64,000 nucleotides of DNA from Pseudomonadota bacterium (GCA_018241685.1 JAFEDJ010000056.1:21494-85493); one strand, 5' to 3'. Positions 52,607-62,339 are shown, numbered from the stretch's first letter. The notes: generated by a model from the letters alone, not told the origin. Numbers and translations: made by a program.

Positions 52607-53209
52607 TCAACTGGCCTCGCCCGGGTTCGGATACATCAGCACGCTGAGGAAGCGGATCGGGCACTTGCTGAGCTTTTCCGGCCCATGGGGAATGTCGGCG
52701 CGGAAGGTCAGCGCGTCGCCCGGCTTCAGCACATAGGTGTTCTGGCCATGGCGGTACTCGATCTCCCCCTCGAGCATGTAGATGAACTCGGTGCCCGGGT
52801 GCTCGAAGATCGGGAAGGTCTCCGACTCGTGGTCGATGGTGATCAGGAAAGGCTCGAAGACCTTGGTCGGCCCCTGGTCGTAGGCCAGCAGGTGATAGGT
52901 GTGCCCCTTCTTGGTGCCGCGCCGCACCACTTCCATCCCCTCGCCGTCCTTCACCAGCTGCGCGCTGCCGTCGCGCACGTCGTAGCCACGGAACAGCGTG
53001 GCGATCGACACGCCGAGGGCGCCGGCGAGCCGCGACAGGGTGTCCAGGCTGGTGGCTGTCTGCGCATTCTCGATCTTCGACAGCATGCCGCGGCTGATGC
53101 CGGCCAGGTTGGCCACATCCGCAATGGTGAGGCCGTGCTTCTGGCGCAGGTCACGGATCGTGTTGCCCAGGTAGCGCTCCAGGCTGCCGCTGCCTTCTTG
53201 TTCGCTCAT
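52607..53209 (-). CDS. XRE-cupin transcriptional regulator
   Basis: Protein of 200 residues. HTH of the Cro/C1 type at about 14-68 (LRQKHGLTIADVANLAGISRGMLSKIE), and a C-terminal cupin (about 118-195) with PGTEFIYMLEGEIEY and LKPGDALTFRADIPHGPE. Such regulators often control adjacent amine or amino acid catabolism. Divergent from purU and the methylamine genes, so it is the likely local regulator. Confidence 0.93.
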   Translation of the reverse strand: MSEQEGSGSLERYLGNTIRDLRQKHGLTIADVANLAGISRGMLSKIENAQTATSLDTLSRLAGALGVSIATLFRGYDVRDGSAQLVKDGEGMEVVRRGTKKGHTYHLLAYDQGPTKVFEPFLITIDHESETFPIFEHPGTEFIYMLEGEIEYRHGQNTYVLKPGDALTFRADIPHGPEKLSKCPIRFLSVLMYPNPGEAS

Positions 53210-53240
53210 GGGGGTTCTCCCACCTAAATCTCGATGACGA

Positions 53241-53324
53241 AATTATTGCACAGGCAAGTGTTTCATACGAGGAAAAAATAGTTGACACGATTCACCTCGA
53301 GATGCACCATGTGCAAAAATAATT
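53241..53324. promoter_or_regulatory. Divergent control region between XRE-cupin gene and purU operon
   Basis: TTGACA (53282-53287) and a weak -10 CACCAT (53305-53310, spacing 17) form a rightward promoter candidate. AATTATTGCACA (53241-53252) and TGTGCAAAAATAATT (53310-53324) are inverted copies (one with three extra bases) either side of it and could be paired operator arms. Confidence 0.5.
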
Positions 53325-53355
53325 CTCTACATGAACTTCCAGCGGAGTTGAGAGC

Positions 53356-54216
53356 ATGTCATCGAGTCGTCGCTACACCCTGTCCCTCTCCTGTCCCGAC
53401 CGGGTCGGCATCGTCGCCGCGGTAAGCGGCTTCCTTGCCAGCCATCAGGGCTGGATCACCGAGGCGAACCACCACGCCGACGCCGAGGCGGGCCGCTTCT
53501 TCATGCGCCAGGAAATCCTGGCCGACTCCCTGCCCTTCGGCATCGACACCCTGCGCGACAAGTTCGCCCCCATCGCCGTCGAGTTCGGCATGGAGTGGCG
53601 CATCTCCGACAGCGCCCGCAAGAAGCGCGTCGTCATCCTCGTCTCCAAGCAAGAACACTGCCTCTACGATCTCTTCGCCCGCTGGCAGTCCGGCGACCTG
53701 GACATCGACATCCCCTGCGTCATCTCCAACCACGAGACCTTCCGCGGTTTCGTCGAATGGCACGGCATCCCCTTCCACCACGTGCCCGTCACCGCGGACA
53801 ACAAGCCCGCCGCCTACGCCAAGGTCGAAGAGCTGTTCCGCGAGGCCGATGGCGACGTGATGGTGCTGGCCCGCTACATGCAGATCCTCTCGCCGGAGCT
53901 GTGCACCAACTATCCCGGCCAGATCATCAACATCCACCACAGCTTTCTGCCCAGCTTCGTCGGTGCAAAGCCCTACCACCAGGCCCACACCAAGGGCGTC
54001 AAGCTCATCGGCGCCACCTGCCACTACGTCACCAGTGAGCTCGACCAGGGACCGATCATCGAGCAGGACGTCATCCGCGTGGATCACTCCGACGCCCCCG
54101 ACGACCTCGTCCGCTACGGCAAGGACATCGAGAAGGCCGTACTCGCACGCGGACTGCGCTACCACCTCGAGGACCGCGTCCTCGTCCATGGCAACAAGAC
54201 CGTCGTCTTCCGCTGA
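53356..54216 (+). CDS. purU: Formyltetrahydrofolate deformylase
   Basis: Protein of 286 residues, standard length. N-terminal ACT domain (about 7-85, LSCPDRVGIVAAVSGFL) and C-terminal formyltransferase fold with IINIHHSFLPSFVGAKPY, GATCHYVTSELDQGPII. Hydrolyses 10-formyl-THF to formate and THF. First gene of the methylamine cluster; together with FolD it gives a THF route from formaldehyde to formate. Confidence 0.96.
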   Translation: MSSSRRYTLSLSCPDRVGIVAAVSGFLASHQGWITEANHHADAEAGRFFMRQEILADSLPFGIDTLRDKFAPIAVEFGMEWRISDSARKKRVVILVSKQEHCLYDLFARWQSGDLDIDIPCVISNHETFRGFVEWHGIPFHHVPVTADNKPAAYAKVEELFREADGDVMVLARYMQILSPELCTNYPGQIINIHHSFLPSFVGAKPYHQAHTKGVKLIGATCHYVTSELDQGPIIEQDVIRVDHSDAPDDLVRYGKDIEKAVLARGLRYHLEDRVLVHGNKTVVFR

Positions 54217-54240
54217 AACACCGGAACTAGAGGAACCACC

Positions 54241-55482
54241 ATGCCCTGGCGTCTCCTGCGCTTCGCGCTCAACAAGAAGCACCCGGAACCCCGGATGTTC
54301 ACCTTCCACGAGAAGCTGAAATCCAGCTACGACGTGGTCATCATCGGCGGCGGCGGACACGGCCTGTCGGCCGCCTACTACCTGGCCCGCGAACACGGCA
54401 TCACCAATGTCTGCGTGCTCGAGAAGGGTTACATCGGCGGCGGCAACACCGGCCGCAACACGACCATCATCCGCTCCAACTACCTGACCCCCGAGGGCGT
54501 CCAGTTCTACGACGAGTCCGTGCGCCTGTGGCAGGACCTGTCGGAAGACTTCGACCTCAACCTGTTCTACGCCAACCGGGGCCACTTCACCCTCGCCCAC
54601 ACCGATTCGGCGCTGCGCACCATGCGCTGGCGCGCCGAGGTGAACAAGCATTACGGCGTCGCCTCCGAAGTGGTCGGGCCGGAAGTGGTGAAGGAAGCCG
54701 CGCCGATGATCGACATCACCTGCGCCGGCCACTCGCCGATCCTCGGCGCGCTGTACCACGCCCCCGGCTCGGTGGCGCGCCACGACGCGGTGGCCTGGGG
54801 CTACGGCCGCGGCGCCGACCAGCGCGGCGTCGAGATCCACCAGCAGACCGAAGTGCTGGGCATCGACGTGGAAGGCGGCAAGGTCAAGGGCGTGCGCACC
54901 AGCAAGGGCTACATCAGCACCGGCAAGGTGTTGTGCGCGGTGGCCGGCTCCACGCCGCGCATCCTCAAGATGGTGGACGTCAAGTCGCCGATCTACATCC
55001 ACCCGCTGCAGGCGATGGTCAGCGAGCCGGTCAAGCCCTGGCTCGACCCGATCCTGGTGTCCGGCAGCCTGCACGTCTATATCAGCCAGTCGGCCCGCGG
55101 CGAGCTGGTGATGGGCGCCTCCCTCGACCCCTACGAGCTGCACGGCACCCGCTCCACGCTGGACTTCGTCGAAGGCCTCACCAGCCACATGCTGGAGATG
55201 TTCCCCTTCCTCTCCAACGTGAAGGTGATGCGCCAGTGGGCCGGCATGGCCGACATGACCCCCGACTTCGCGCCGGTGATGGGCAAGACCCCGGTGGATG
55301 GCTTCTACCTGGATTCCGGCTGGGGCACCTGGGGCTTCAAGGCCACGCCGGTGTGCGGCAAGACCATGGCCCACACCATCGCCACCGACACCGCCCACCC
55401 GCTGATCACCGGCTTCTCCCTCGACCGCTTCCGCAACTACGCCCTCACCGGCGAAAAGGGCGCGGCCTCGGTCGGCCACTGA
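54241..55482 (+). CDS. mgdA: N-methylglutamate dehydrogenase subunit A (SoxB-like)
   Basis: Flavoprotein of 413 residues resembling the beta subunit of heterotetrameric sarcosine oxidase. Dinucleotide motif DVVIIGGGGHGLSAAYYLA (about 31-49), then GYIGGGNTGRNTTIIRSNY, where the family binds FMN/FAD. C-terminal DSGWGTWGFKATP. The neighbouring gmaS and mgsABC indicate N-methylglutamate, not sarcosine, as substrate: oxidative demethylation to glutamate and a C1 unit. Ribosome site AGAGGAA. Confidence 0.9.
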   Translation: MPWRLLRFALNKKHPEPRMFTFHEKLKSSYDVVIIGGGGHGLSAAYYLAREHGITNVCVLEKGYIGGGNTGRNTTIIRSNYLTPEGVQFYDESVRLWQDLSEDFDLNLFYANRGHFTLAHTDSALRTMRWRAEVNKHYGVASEVVGPEVVKEAAPMIDITCAGHSPILGALYHAPGSVARHDAVAWGYGRGADQRGVEIHQQTEVLGIDVEGGKVKGVRTSKGYISTGKVLCAVAGSTPRILKMVDVKSPIYIHPLQAMVSEPVKPWLDPILVSGSLHVYISQSARGELVMGASLDPYELHGTRSTLDFVEGLTSHMLEMFPFLSNVKVMRQWAGMADMTPDFAPVMGKTPVDGFYLDSGWGTWGFKATPVCGKTMAHTIATDTAHPLITGFSLDRFRNYALTGEKGAASVGH

Positions 55483-55511
55483 CCCGGCCCCGGAGAGAAA
55501 GGAAAACCGCC

Positions 55512-55769
55512 ATGAAGATCATGACCTGCCCCCTCAACGGCCCGCGCCCGGTTTCGGAATTCCACTACTGGGGCGAAGTGCGCCCGATGCCCAACCCGGC
55601 CACCGCCAGCGACGATGCCTGGGCCGACTACATCTTCAACCGCAACGGCGCCCCCGGCCTGAAGAAGGAATGGTGGTGCCACACCCCCAGCAACACCTGG
55701 TTCATCGCCGAGCGGGACACCGAGAAGGACGTCGTGCTGAAGACCTATTTCTACGAGGGAGATCAATGA
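55512..55769 (+). CDS. mgdB: N-methylglutamate dehydrogenase subunit B (SoxD-like)
   Basis: Small subunit of 85 residues corresponding to the delta subunit of sarcosine oxidase. GPRPVSEFHYWGE and WFIAERDT are conserved. SoxD normally holds zinc with CxxC near the start and HxxxC near residue 60; here the first reads CPLNG (second Cys is Asn9) and the second HTPSN, so two of four zinc ligands are missing. The ATGA at its end overlaps the next gene by 4 bp. Confidence 0.88.
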   Translation: MKIMTCPLNGPRPVSEFHYWGEVRPMPNPATASDDAWADYIFNRNGAPGLKKEWWCHTPSNTWFIAERDTEKDVVLKTYFYEGDQ

Positions 55770-58666
55770 TGCGTTTGCCCGCCACCCGCGGCGAGTGGAT
55801 CGACCGCTCCCGCCCCGTCGAATTCAAGTTCGAAGGCCAGACCTACAAGGGCTACGCCGGCGACACCATCAGCGCCGCCCTGTGGGGCGCTGGCGTCCGC
55901 GTGCTCGGCCGCAGCTTCAAGTACCACCGCCCGCGCGGCGTGCTGTCCCTGGCCAACCATGACGTCAATGCGCTGCACCAGTCGGGCGGCACGCCCAACG
56001 TGCGCGCCGACGTCACGCCCCTCGTGGCCGGTATGGACCTGACCGCCGTCAATACCTTCGGCAGCCTGGCCGACGACAAGGGCCGCTTCCTCGGCAAGCT
56101 GTCCGCCGTGCTGCCGGTCGGCTTCTACTACAAGGCCTTCCACAGCAAGCGCCTATTCCCGATGTGGGAGCGAATGTTCCGCGCCATGACCGGCCTCGGC
56201 AAGGTGGACCTGAAGAGCCCGCACAAGCGCACCCCCAAGGCCTACGACTTCTGCGACGTGCTGGTCATCGGCGCCGGCCCGTCCGGCCTGTCCGCCGCGC
56301 TGGCCGCCGCCGCCCAGGGCGCCGACGTGACGGTGGTGGACGAGAACGCCCAGGCTGGCGGCAGCGCCGGCTACCAGCTCGGCAACGACAACGGCCGCCG
56401 CCAGCAGCACGCCGACCTGCTCGCCAAGGTTGCCGCCGAGCCGCGCATCCGCGTGCTCACCGCCACCTACGCCGCCGGTTACTACAAGGACCACTGGATT
56501 CCGCTGGTCAGCGCGGAGCGCATGCTCAAGATGCGCGCCGGCAGCGTGGTCGTCGCCAGCGGCGCCTTCGAGCAACCCGCTGTTTTCCACAACAACGACC
56601 TGCCCGGCATCATGCTGGCCTCCGCCGCCCAGCGCCTGGCCTACCGCTATGGCGTCAAGCCGATGGACAAGGCAGTGGTGCTCACCGCCAACGCCGATGG
56701 CTACCGCGCCGCACTGGATCTGCTGGCCCTCGGCACCGCCATCGCCGCAGTGGTAGACCTGCGCACCAACCCCGGCAAGGCCGAGCCGCTGGCCCACCTG
56801 CTGCGCCAGTCCGGCATCGAGGTGCTGAGCGGCCACTGCATCGTCGAAGCCAGGCCCGACGCCAACGGCCTGTGCGCCGGCGCCCGCATCGCCGCGCTGC
56901 GCGCCGACGGCACCCCCACCGCGCAGACCCGCGACATCCCCTGCGACGGCATCCTGATGAGCACCGGCTGGGCCCCCGCCGCCAACCTGCTGTACCAGGC
57001 CACCACCCGCATGCGCTACGACCGGGCGGTGGAACAGTTCGTCCCCGACGTGCTGCCCGACGGCGTGTTCGCCTGCGGCCGCGTCAATGGCGTCTTCGAG
57101 CTGGAACGCAAGCTCGCCGACGGCGCCCGCGCTGGTAGCCACGCCGCCGCCGCGGCCGGCTTCGGCAGCGCCAGCGGCGCCGCCCTGCCCCCCGAGAGCG
57201 AGAGCCCCAGCCACCCGTGGCCGATCATCGACCACCCGGCCGGCAAGAACTTCGTCGATTTCGACGAGGACCTGCAGTTCAAGGATTTCTGCAACGCGGT
57301 GCAGGAAGGCTTCGACAACATCGAGCTGCTGAAGCGCTTTTCCACCAACGGCATGGGCCCCAGCCAGGGCAAGCACTCCAACATGAACGGGCTGCGCATC
57401 CTGGCCCGCCTGACCGGCAAGGAACCCCAGCAGGTCGGCACCACCACCGCGCGCCCCTTCTTCCACCCGGTCCCGATGTCCATCCTGGCCGGCCGCGGCT
57501 TCCACCCGGAGCGTCGCACCCCGCTGCACAGCCGCCACGACGCCCTCGGCGCCAAGTGGATGCCCGCCGGCGTGTGGCAGCGCCCGGAGTATTACCAGCT
57601 CGCCGGCAAGAGCCGCCTCGACTGCATTCGCGGTGAAGCCCTGGCGGTGCGCAACGGCGTCGGCCTGATCGACGTCGGCACCCTCGGCAAGCTGGAGGTC
57701 ATCGGCCCGCAGGCCGCCGAGTTCCTGGAGCGCGTCTATACGTCCAACTACGCCAACCTCAAGGTCGGCATGACCCGCTACGCGGTGATGTGCGACGAGT
57801 CCGGCGTGGTCATCGACGACGGCGTGGTGGCCCGCCTGGCGGACGACCACTTCTACTTCACCACCACCACCTCCGGCGCAGCGACGATCTACCGCGAGCT
57901 GTCCCGCCTCAACACCATGTGGCGGCTGGACTGCGGCATCGTCAATCACACCGGCGCCTTCGCCGCGGTGAACCTCGCCGGGCCGAAGTCCCGCGAGGTA
58001 CTGCGCAGCCTGACCGGCCTCGATCTGTCGGCCGCCGCCTTCCCCTACCTGGCGGTGCGCGAGGGCGAAGTGGCAGGCATCCCGGCGCGCCTGATGCGGG
58101 TCGGCTTCGTCGGCGAATGGGGCTACGAGATCCACGTGCCGGCCAGCCACGGCGGCGCCCTGTGGGACGCCCTGATGAAGGCCGGCGCCAGCCACGGCGT
58201 CCGCCCCTTCGGCGTGGAAGCCCAGCGCCTGCTGCGCCTGGAAAAAGGCCACATCATCATCAGCCAGGACACCGACGGTCTCACCACCCCGCTGGAAGTC
58301 GGCATGGAATGGGCGCTGAAGATGAACAAGCCCTTCTTCGTCGGCCAGCGCAGCCTCGTCGCCGTCTCGCACAAGCCGCGCAAGCAGCAACTGGTGGGCA
58401 TCAGCTTCCCGGCCGGCCACGAAGGTCCGGTGCCGCTGGAATGCAACCTGGTCATCGAGGGCAGCGACATCGCCGGCCGCGTCACCAGCATCGCCTGGAG
58501 CCCGACCCTCAAGCGCCACATCGGCCTCGCTTTCGTGCGCCCCGACCTGGCCAAGCCCGGCCACACCGTCAGCATCCGCCTCACCGGCGGCTCGATGGTC
58601 CAGGCCCAGGTGAGCGCCACCCCGTTCTACGACCCGGACAACCTCAAGCAGAAGGAGGCCGCGTGA
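55766..58666 (+). CDS. mgdC: N-methylglutamate dehydrogenase subunit C (SoxA-like)
   Basis: Large subunit of 966 residues; start ATG 55766 (a second ATG follows immediately). N-terminal ferredoxin-like fold without cluster cysteines (TYKGYAGDTISAALW, HRPRGVLS), NAD(P)-type Rossmann domain (VLVIGAGPSGLSAAL), and a C-terminal GcvT-like THF-binding domain (about 610-960; GEWGYEIHVP, ARGL-like VEAQRLLRLEKGH). The GcvT domain implies the methyl group is passed to THF as methylene-THF. Tight overlaps on both sides. Confidence 0.93.
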   Translation: MMRLPATRGEWIDRSRPVEFKFEGQTYKGYAGDTISAALWGAGVRVLGRSFKYHRPRGVLSLANHDVNALHQSGGTPNVRADVTPLVAGMDLTAVNTFGSLADDKGRFLGKLSAVLPVGFYYKAFHSKRLFPMWERMFRAMTGLGKVDLKSPHKRTPKAYDFCDVLVIGAGPSGLSAALAAAAQGADVTVVDENAQAGGSAGYQLGNDNGRRQQHADLLAKVAAEPRIRVLTATYAAGYYKDHWIPLVSAERMLKMRAGSVVVASGAFEQPAVFHNNDLPGIMLASAAQRLAYRYGVKPMDKAVVLTANADGYRAALDLLALGTAIAAVVDLRTNPGKAEPLAHLLRQSGIEVLSGHCIVEARPDANGLCAGARIAALRADGTPTAQTRDIPCDGILMSTGWAPAANLLYQATTRMRYDRAVEQFVPDVLPDGVFACGRVNGVFELERKLADGARAGSHAAAAAGFGSASGAALPPESESPSHPWPIIDHPAGKNFVDFDEDLQFKDFCNAVQEGFDNIELLKRFSTNGMGPSQGKHSNMNGLRILARLTGKEPQQVGTTTARPFFHPVPMSILAGRGFHPERRTPLHSRHDALGAKWMPAGVWQRPEYYQLAGKSRLDCIRGEALAVRNGVGLIDVGTLGKLEVIGPQAAEFLERVYTSNYANLKVGMTRYAVMCDESGVVIDDGVVARLADDHFYFTTTTSGAATIYRELSRLNTMWRLDCGIVNHTGAFAAVNLAGPKSREVLRSLTGLDLSAAAFPYLAVREGEVAGIPARLMRVGFVGEWGYEIHVPASHGGALWDALMKAGASHGVRPFGVEAQRLLRLEKGHIIISQDTDGLTTPLEVGMEWALKMNKPFFVGQRSLVAVSHKPRKQQLVGISFPAGHEGPVPLECNLVIEGSDIAGRVTSIAWSPTLKRHIGLAFVRPDLAKPGHTVSIRLTGGSMVQAQVSATPFYDPDNLKQKEAA

Positions 58667-59268
58667 TGCCCAGCAACGCCCTCGCCGTGAGCCCGGTGGC
58701 GGACCTCGCCACCCTGCCCGACCCCGCCGCCCAGAAGGCCGCCGTCGCCAATCTCGGCATCGCCGACCAGTCCCTCACGCCGCGCCACGGCTGCAAGGGC
58801 CCCGGCGCCGCCGCCTGGCTCGAAAACTTCGGCCTGCCGATTCCGCCACTGCCCAACAGCTGGCTGCCGGTGGACGGCGGCGGCCTGATCGCCCGCCTCG
58901 GCTTCACCGAGTTCCTGGTGGAAGGCCCGGCGACGCTGATCGCCCGCCTCGCCGCCGCGCCGCGCAGCGCCGGCGTCTATCCGGTGCTGCGCCAGGACGT
59001 CGCGCTGCTGCTCGGCGGCGCCAGGCTCGACGAACTGCTGCGCCAGACCTGCAACGTCAATTTCCGTCCCCTCGACCTGGCCACCCGCCCGGTGGTGCTC
59101 ACCTCGATGGTCGGCGTCGGCGTGACGGTGATCCCGGAACTGCGCAACGGCCAGCCGGCAGTGCGCATCTGGGGTGACGGCAGCTACGGACACTACCTGT
59201 GGGAGACCTTGCTCGACATCGCCGTCGAGCTGGGCGGCGGCGCCGTAGCCCCCCACAGCTTCAACTGA
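58666..59268 (+). CDS. mgdD: N-methylglutamate dehydrogenase subunit D (SoxG-like)
   Basis: Gamma subunit of 200 residues from ATG 58666, overlapping the previous stop by one base. FGLPIPPLPNSW and RLGFTEFLVEG fit the SoxG fold. It completes the MgdABCD (SoxBDAG order) complex. GAGG upstream lies inside mgdC. Confidence 0.87.
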   Translation: MPSNALAVSPVADLATLPDPAAQKAAVANLGIADQSLTPRHGCKGPGAAAWLENFGLPIPPLPNSWLPVDGGGLIARLGFTEFLVEGPATLIARLAAAPRSAGVYPVLRQDVALLLGGARLDELLRQTCNVNFRPLDLATRPVVLTSMVGVGVTVIPELRNGQPAVRIWGDGSYGHYLWETLLDIAVELGGGAVAPHSFN

Positions 59269-59303
59269 CCCCCCACGACCCCACCCCAATCAGGAGAGCG
59301 GCA

Positions 59304-60632
59304 ATGACGCCCACAGAAGCAAAGAAGTTTCTCGCGGACAACGACGTCAAGTATGTCCTTGCCCAGTTTGTCGACATCCACGGCACGGCCAAGACCAAGT
59401 CGGTCCCGGCCGCCCACTTCGAGCACATCCTCACCACCGGCGCCGGTTTCGCGGGCTTCGCGGTGTGGGGCCTCGGCATCGAGCCCAACGGCCCCGACTT
59501 CATGGCCGTCGGCGACCTGGACACCCTCAGCCTGGTGCCCTGGCAGCCCGGCTACGCCCGCATCGCCTGCGACGGCCACGTGAAGGGCGAGCCCTGGCCG
59601 CTCGACACCCGCGTGGTGCTGAAGGACCAGATCAAGCGCCTGGACGCCAAGGGCTACACCTTCTTCACCGGCCTGGAGCCCGAGTTCTCCCTGCTCAAGA
59701 AGGATGAAGCCGGCAACATCATCCCGACCGACCCGACCGACACGCTGCCCAAGCCCTGCTACGACTACAAGGGCCTGTCGCGCAACCGCCAGTTCCTCGA
59801 GACCCTCACCGACAGCCTGCGCCAGGTGGATGTGGACGTCTATCAGATCGACCACGAGGACGCCAACGGCCAGTTCGAGATCAACTACACCTACGCCGAC
59901 TGCCTGACCTCCGCCGACCACTACCTGCTGTTCAAGATGGCCGCCTCGGAGATCGCCAACGACCTGGGCATGATCTGCTCCTTCATGCCCAAGCCCTTCG
60001 CCAACCGGCCCGGCAACGGCATGCACATCCACATGTCCCTCGGCGATGGCAAGACCAACCTGTTCGCCGACAAGACGGACAAGCACGGCCTCGGCCTGTC
60101 CAAGCTGGCCTACCAGTTCCTCGGCGGCATCCTGGCCCACGCCCCGGCCCTGGCCGCCATCTGCGCGCCGACGGTCAACAGCTACAAGCGCCTGGTCGTC
60201 GGCCGCTCGCTGACCGGTGCCACCTGGGCCCCGGCCTACATCAGCTACGGCGACAACAACCGCTCGTCGATGGTGCGCATCCCCCACGGCCGCCTCGAGC
60301 TGCGCCTACCGGACGGTGCCTGCAACCCCTACCTGGCCACCGCCGCGGTGATCGCCGCCGGCCTCGACGGCATCGAACGCGACCTCGATCCGGGCGATCC
60401 GCAAAACCAGAACCTCTACGCCCTGAGCCCCGAGGAACTCAAGGCCGCCGGCATCGAGATCCTGCCCCAGAACCTCCACGAAGCCCTGCTCGCCCTCGAG
60501 AAGGACACCGTGCTGTGCAAGGCCCTCGGCCCGGTCGCCGGTGAGTTCCTGCGCCTCAAGCACATGGAGTGGGTGGAGTACATGCGCCACGTGTCGGACT
60601 GGGAAATCAAGAACTACCTGGAATTTTTCTAA
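59304..60632 (+). CDS. gmaS: Gamma-glutamylmethylamide synthetase
   Basis: Glutamine synthetase-like enzyme of 442 residues, start ATG 59304 (CAGGAGAG). GS fold: VLAQFVDIHGTAKTKS, GLEPEFSLLK, NGMHIHMSL, and the ATP-site ISYGDNNRSSMVRIP. The first enzyme of the N-methylglutamate pathway: methylamine + glutamate + ATP. Length and neighbours (mgd before, mgs after) favour GmaS over a type III glutamine synthetase, under which name it would often be filed. Confidence 0.92.
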   Translation: MTPTEAKKFLADNDVKYVLAQFVDIHGTAKTKSVPAAHFEHILTTGAGFAGFAVWGLGIEPNGPDFMAVGDLDTLSLVPWQPGYARIACDGHVKGEPWPLDTRVVLKDQIKRLDAKGYTFFTGLEPEFSLLKKDEAGNIIPTDPTDTLPKPCYDYKGLSRNRQFLETLTDSLRQVDVDVYQIDHEDANGQFEINYTYADCLTSADHYLLFKMAASEIANDLGMICSFMPKPFANRPGNGMHIHMSLGDGKTNLFADKTDKHGLGLSKLAYQFLGGILAHAPALAAICAPTVNSYKRLVVGRSLTGATWAPAYISYGDNNRSSMVRIPHGRLELRLPDGACNPYLATAAVIAAGLDGIERDLDPGDPQNQNLYALSPEELKAAGIEILPQNLHEALLALEKDTVLCKALGPVAGEFLRLKHMEWVEYMRHVSDWEIKNYLEFF

Positions 60633-60656
60633 GAACTGAACGAAGGAGAAACAACC

Positions 60657-61565
60657 ATGTGTGGAATCGTCGGATTGCTGGTCAAGACGCCAGCCCTGCG
60701 GGAAAAGCTCGGCGAACTGATGGTGCCGATGCTGATCGGCATGACCGAGCGCGGCCCCGACTCTGCCGGCCTGGCGGTGTTCGGCAACCCCCTGGCCGAA
60801 AGCCAGCGCAAGATCAGCGTGTATTCCGGCCTCACCGAAGACGGCGCCGACTTCAACTGGCTCGGCCTCAGCCATGAGCTGAAGTCCCACCTGGGCGTGC
60901 CGGTCGGCATCGAGATCAAAGGCAACCACGCCGTGCTGACCTTCGACGTGGCCCCGGCCATCGTCAAGCGCTGGATCGCCGAGCACCATCCCAAGCTGCA
61001 CATCCTGTCCACCGGACGCAGCATCGACCTTTACAAGGACATCGGCACGCCCGCCGAAGTGGCGGCCCGCTACGACTTCAGCAAGCTGACCGGCTCGCAC
61101 CTGGTCGGTCACACCCGGATGGCCACCGAATCCGCCGTGACGCCGGACCGTGCCCACCCCTTCACCGCCGGCGAGGACTTCTGCTTGGTCCATAACGGCT
61201 CCCTGTCCAACCCCAACGGCATCCGCCGCATGCTGGAGCCGCGCGGCATCCACTTCGAGACCGACAACGACACCGAGGCCGCCTGCCGCTTCCTGGAATG
61301 GCGCCTGCGTGAAGGCGACGACCTGGAGACCGCCCTGCAGAAGGGCTTCGAGGAGCTCGACGGCTTCTTCACCTTCCTGATGGGCACGCCGGACAAGCTG
61401 GCCCTGATCCGCGACCCCTTCGCCTGCAAGCCGGCAGTCGTTGCCGAGACCGACGACTACGTGGCCATCGCCTCCGAGTTCCGCTCGCTGGCCCACCTGC
61501 CCGGCATCAAGCACGCCACCGTTTTCGAACCCGCGCCCGAGGAGATGTACGTATGGAACGCCTGA
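60657..61565 (+). CDS. mgsA: N-methylglutamate synthase subunit A (class II amidotransferase)
   Basis: Protein of 302 residues starting MCGIVGLL, with Cys2 as the N-terminal nucleophile of class II glutamine amidotransferases. TERGPDSAG and HTRMATESAVTPDRAHPF follow, then DFCLVHNGSLSN. It presumably cleaves gamma-glutamylmethylamide to release methylamine for the synthase. Overlaps mgsB by 13 bp. Confidence 0.93.
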   Translation: MCGIVGLLVKTPALREKLGELMVPMLIGMTERGPDSAGLAVFGNPLAESQRKISVYSGLTEDGADFNWLGLSHELKSHLGVPVGIEIKGNHAVLTFDVAPAIVKRWIAEHHPKLHILSTGRSIDLYKDIGTPAEVAARYDFSKLTGSHLVGHTRMATESAVTPDRAHPFTAGEDFCLVHNGSLSNPNGIRRMLEPRGIHFETDNDTEAACRFLEWRLREGDDLETALQKGFEELDGFFTFLMGTPDKLALIRDPFACKPAVVAETDDYVAIASEFRSLAHLPGIKHATVFEPAPEEMYVWNA

Positions 61566-62242
61566 CCTTTGACCTCGCCACCCAGCCCCTGCGCGAGCTC
61601 AACACCTTCCTGCACAACGACGCCAAGGACGGCAAGGCCCGCCACGTCACCGTGCTCAACCCGGACGGCGCCCACAACATCGCGGTCGGCCTCGACTGCC
61701 CGGTGGAAGTCGAGATCATCGGCCACGCCGGCTACTACGCCGGCGGCATGAACAAGGCCGCCAGCGTGACGATCACCGGCAGCGCCGGCACCGGCGTCGC
61801 CGAGAACATGATGAGCGGCAAGGTGCACGTGAAAGGCTTCGCCTCCAACGGCGCCGGCGCCTCTGCCCACGGCGGCCTCCTGGTCATCGACGGCGATGCC
61901 GGCCTGCGCTGCGGCATCTCGCTGAAGGGCGGCAACATCGTCGTCGGCGGCTCGGTAGGCAGCTTCTCGGCCTTCATGGCCCAGGCTGGCCGCATGGTGA
62001 TCTGCGGCGACGCCGGCGACGCCCTCGGCGACTCGCTGTACGAAGCGGTGCTCTACGTAAAGGGCAGCGTGAAGTCCCTCGGCGCCGACGCCCAGTACGA
62101 ACCGATGACCGACGAAGACATCGCCGCCGTCGCCAGCCTGCTCGACCAGGCCGGCCTCGACCACGACCCGAAGGCCTTCCGGCGCATCGCCTCCAAGCGT
62201 TCCCTCTACCACTGGAACGCCGACGCCAACCAGGAATATTGA
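61553..62242 (+). CDS. mgsB: N-methylglutamate synthase subunit B (GXGXG domain)
   Basis: Protein of 229 residues made of the right-handed beta-helix GXGXG domain that in glutamate synthase is the C-terminal part of the large subunit. Repeats such as GGMNKAASVTITGSAG and GGNIVVGGSVGSF are visible. Structural partner between amidotransferase and synthase subunits. Confidence 0.92.
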   Translation: MERLTFDLATQPLRELNTFLHNDAKDGKARHVTVLNPDGAHNIAVGLDCPVEVEIIGHAGYYAGGMNKAASVTITGSAGTGVAENMMSGKVHVKGFASNGAGASAHGGLLVIDGDAGLRCGISLKGGNIVVGGSVGSFSAFMAQAGRMVICGDAGDALGDSLYEAVLYVKGSVKSLGADAQYEPMTDEDIAAVASLLDQAGLDHDPKAFRRIASKRSLYHWNADANQEY

Positions 62243-62339
62243 TCCCGCGCCCCGTCCGGGGCGGAGCGCCGAACCCGCCTCCGCCCCCCATCAGGACGAC
62301 GCCGACGGACCTAGCCGACGAATATTGAGGAGTTCCCAA

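Noticed and set aside
53356..59268. Reading the cluster as sarcosine oxidase soxBDAG with a one-carbon role only
   Set aside because: The immediately following gmaS and complete mgsABC point to N-methylglutamate as the substrate.
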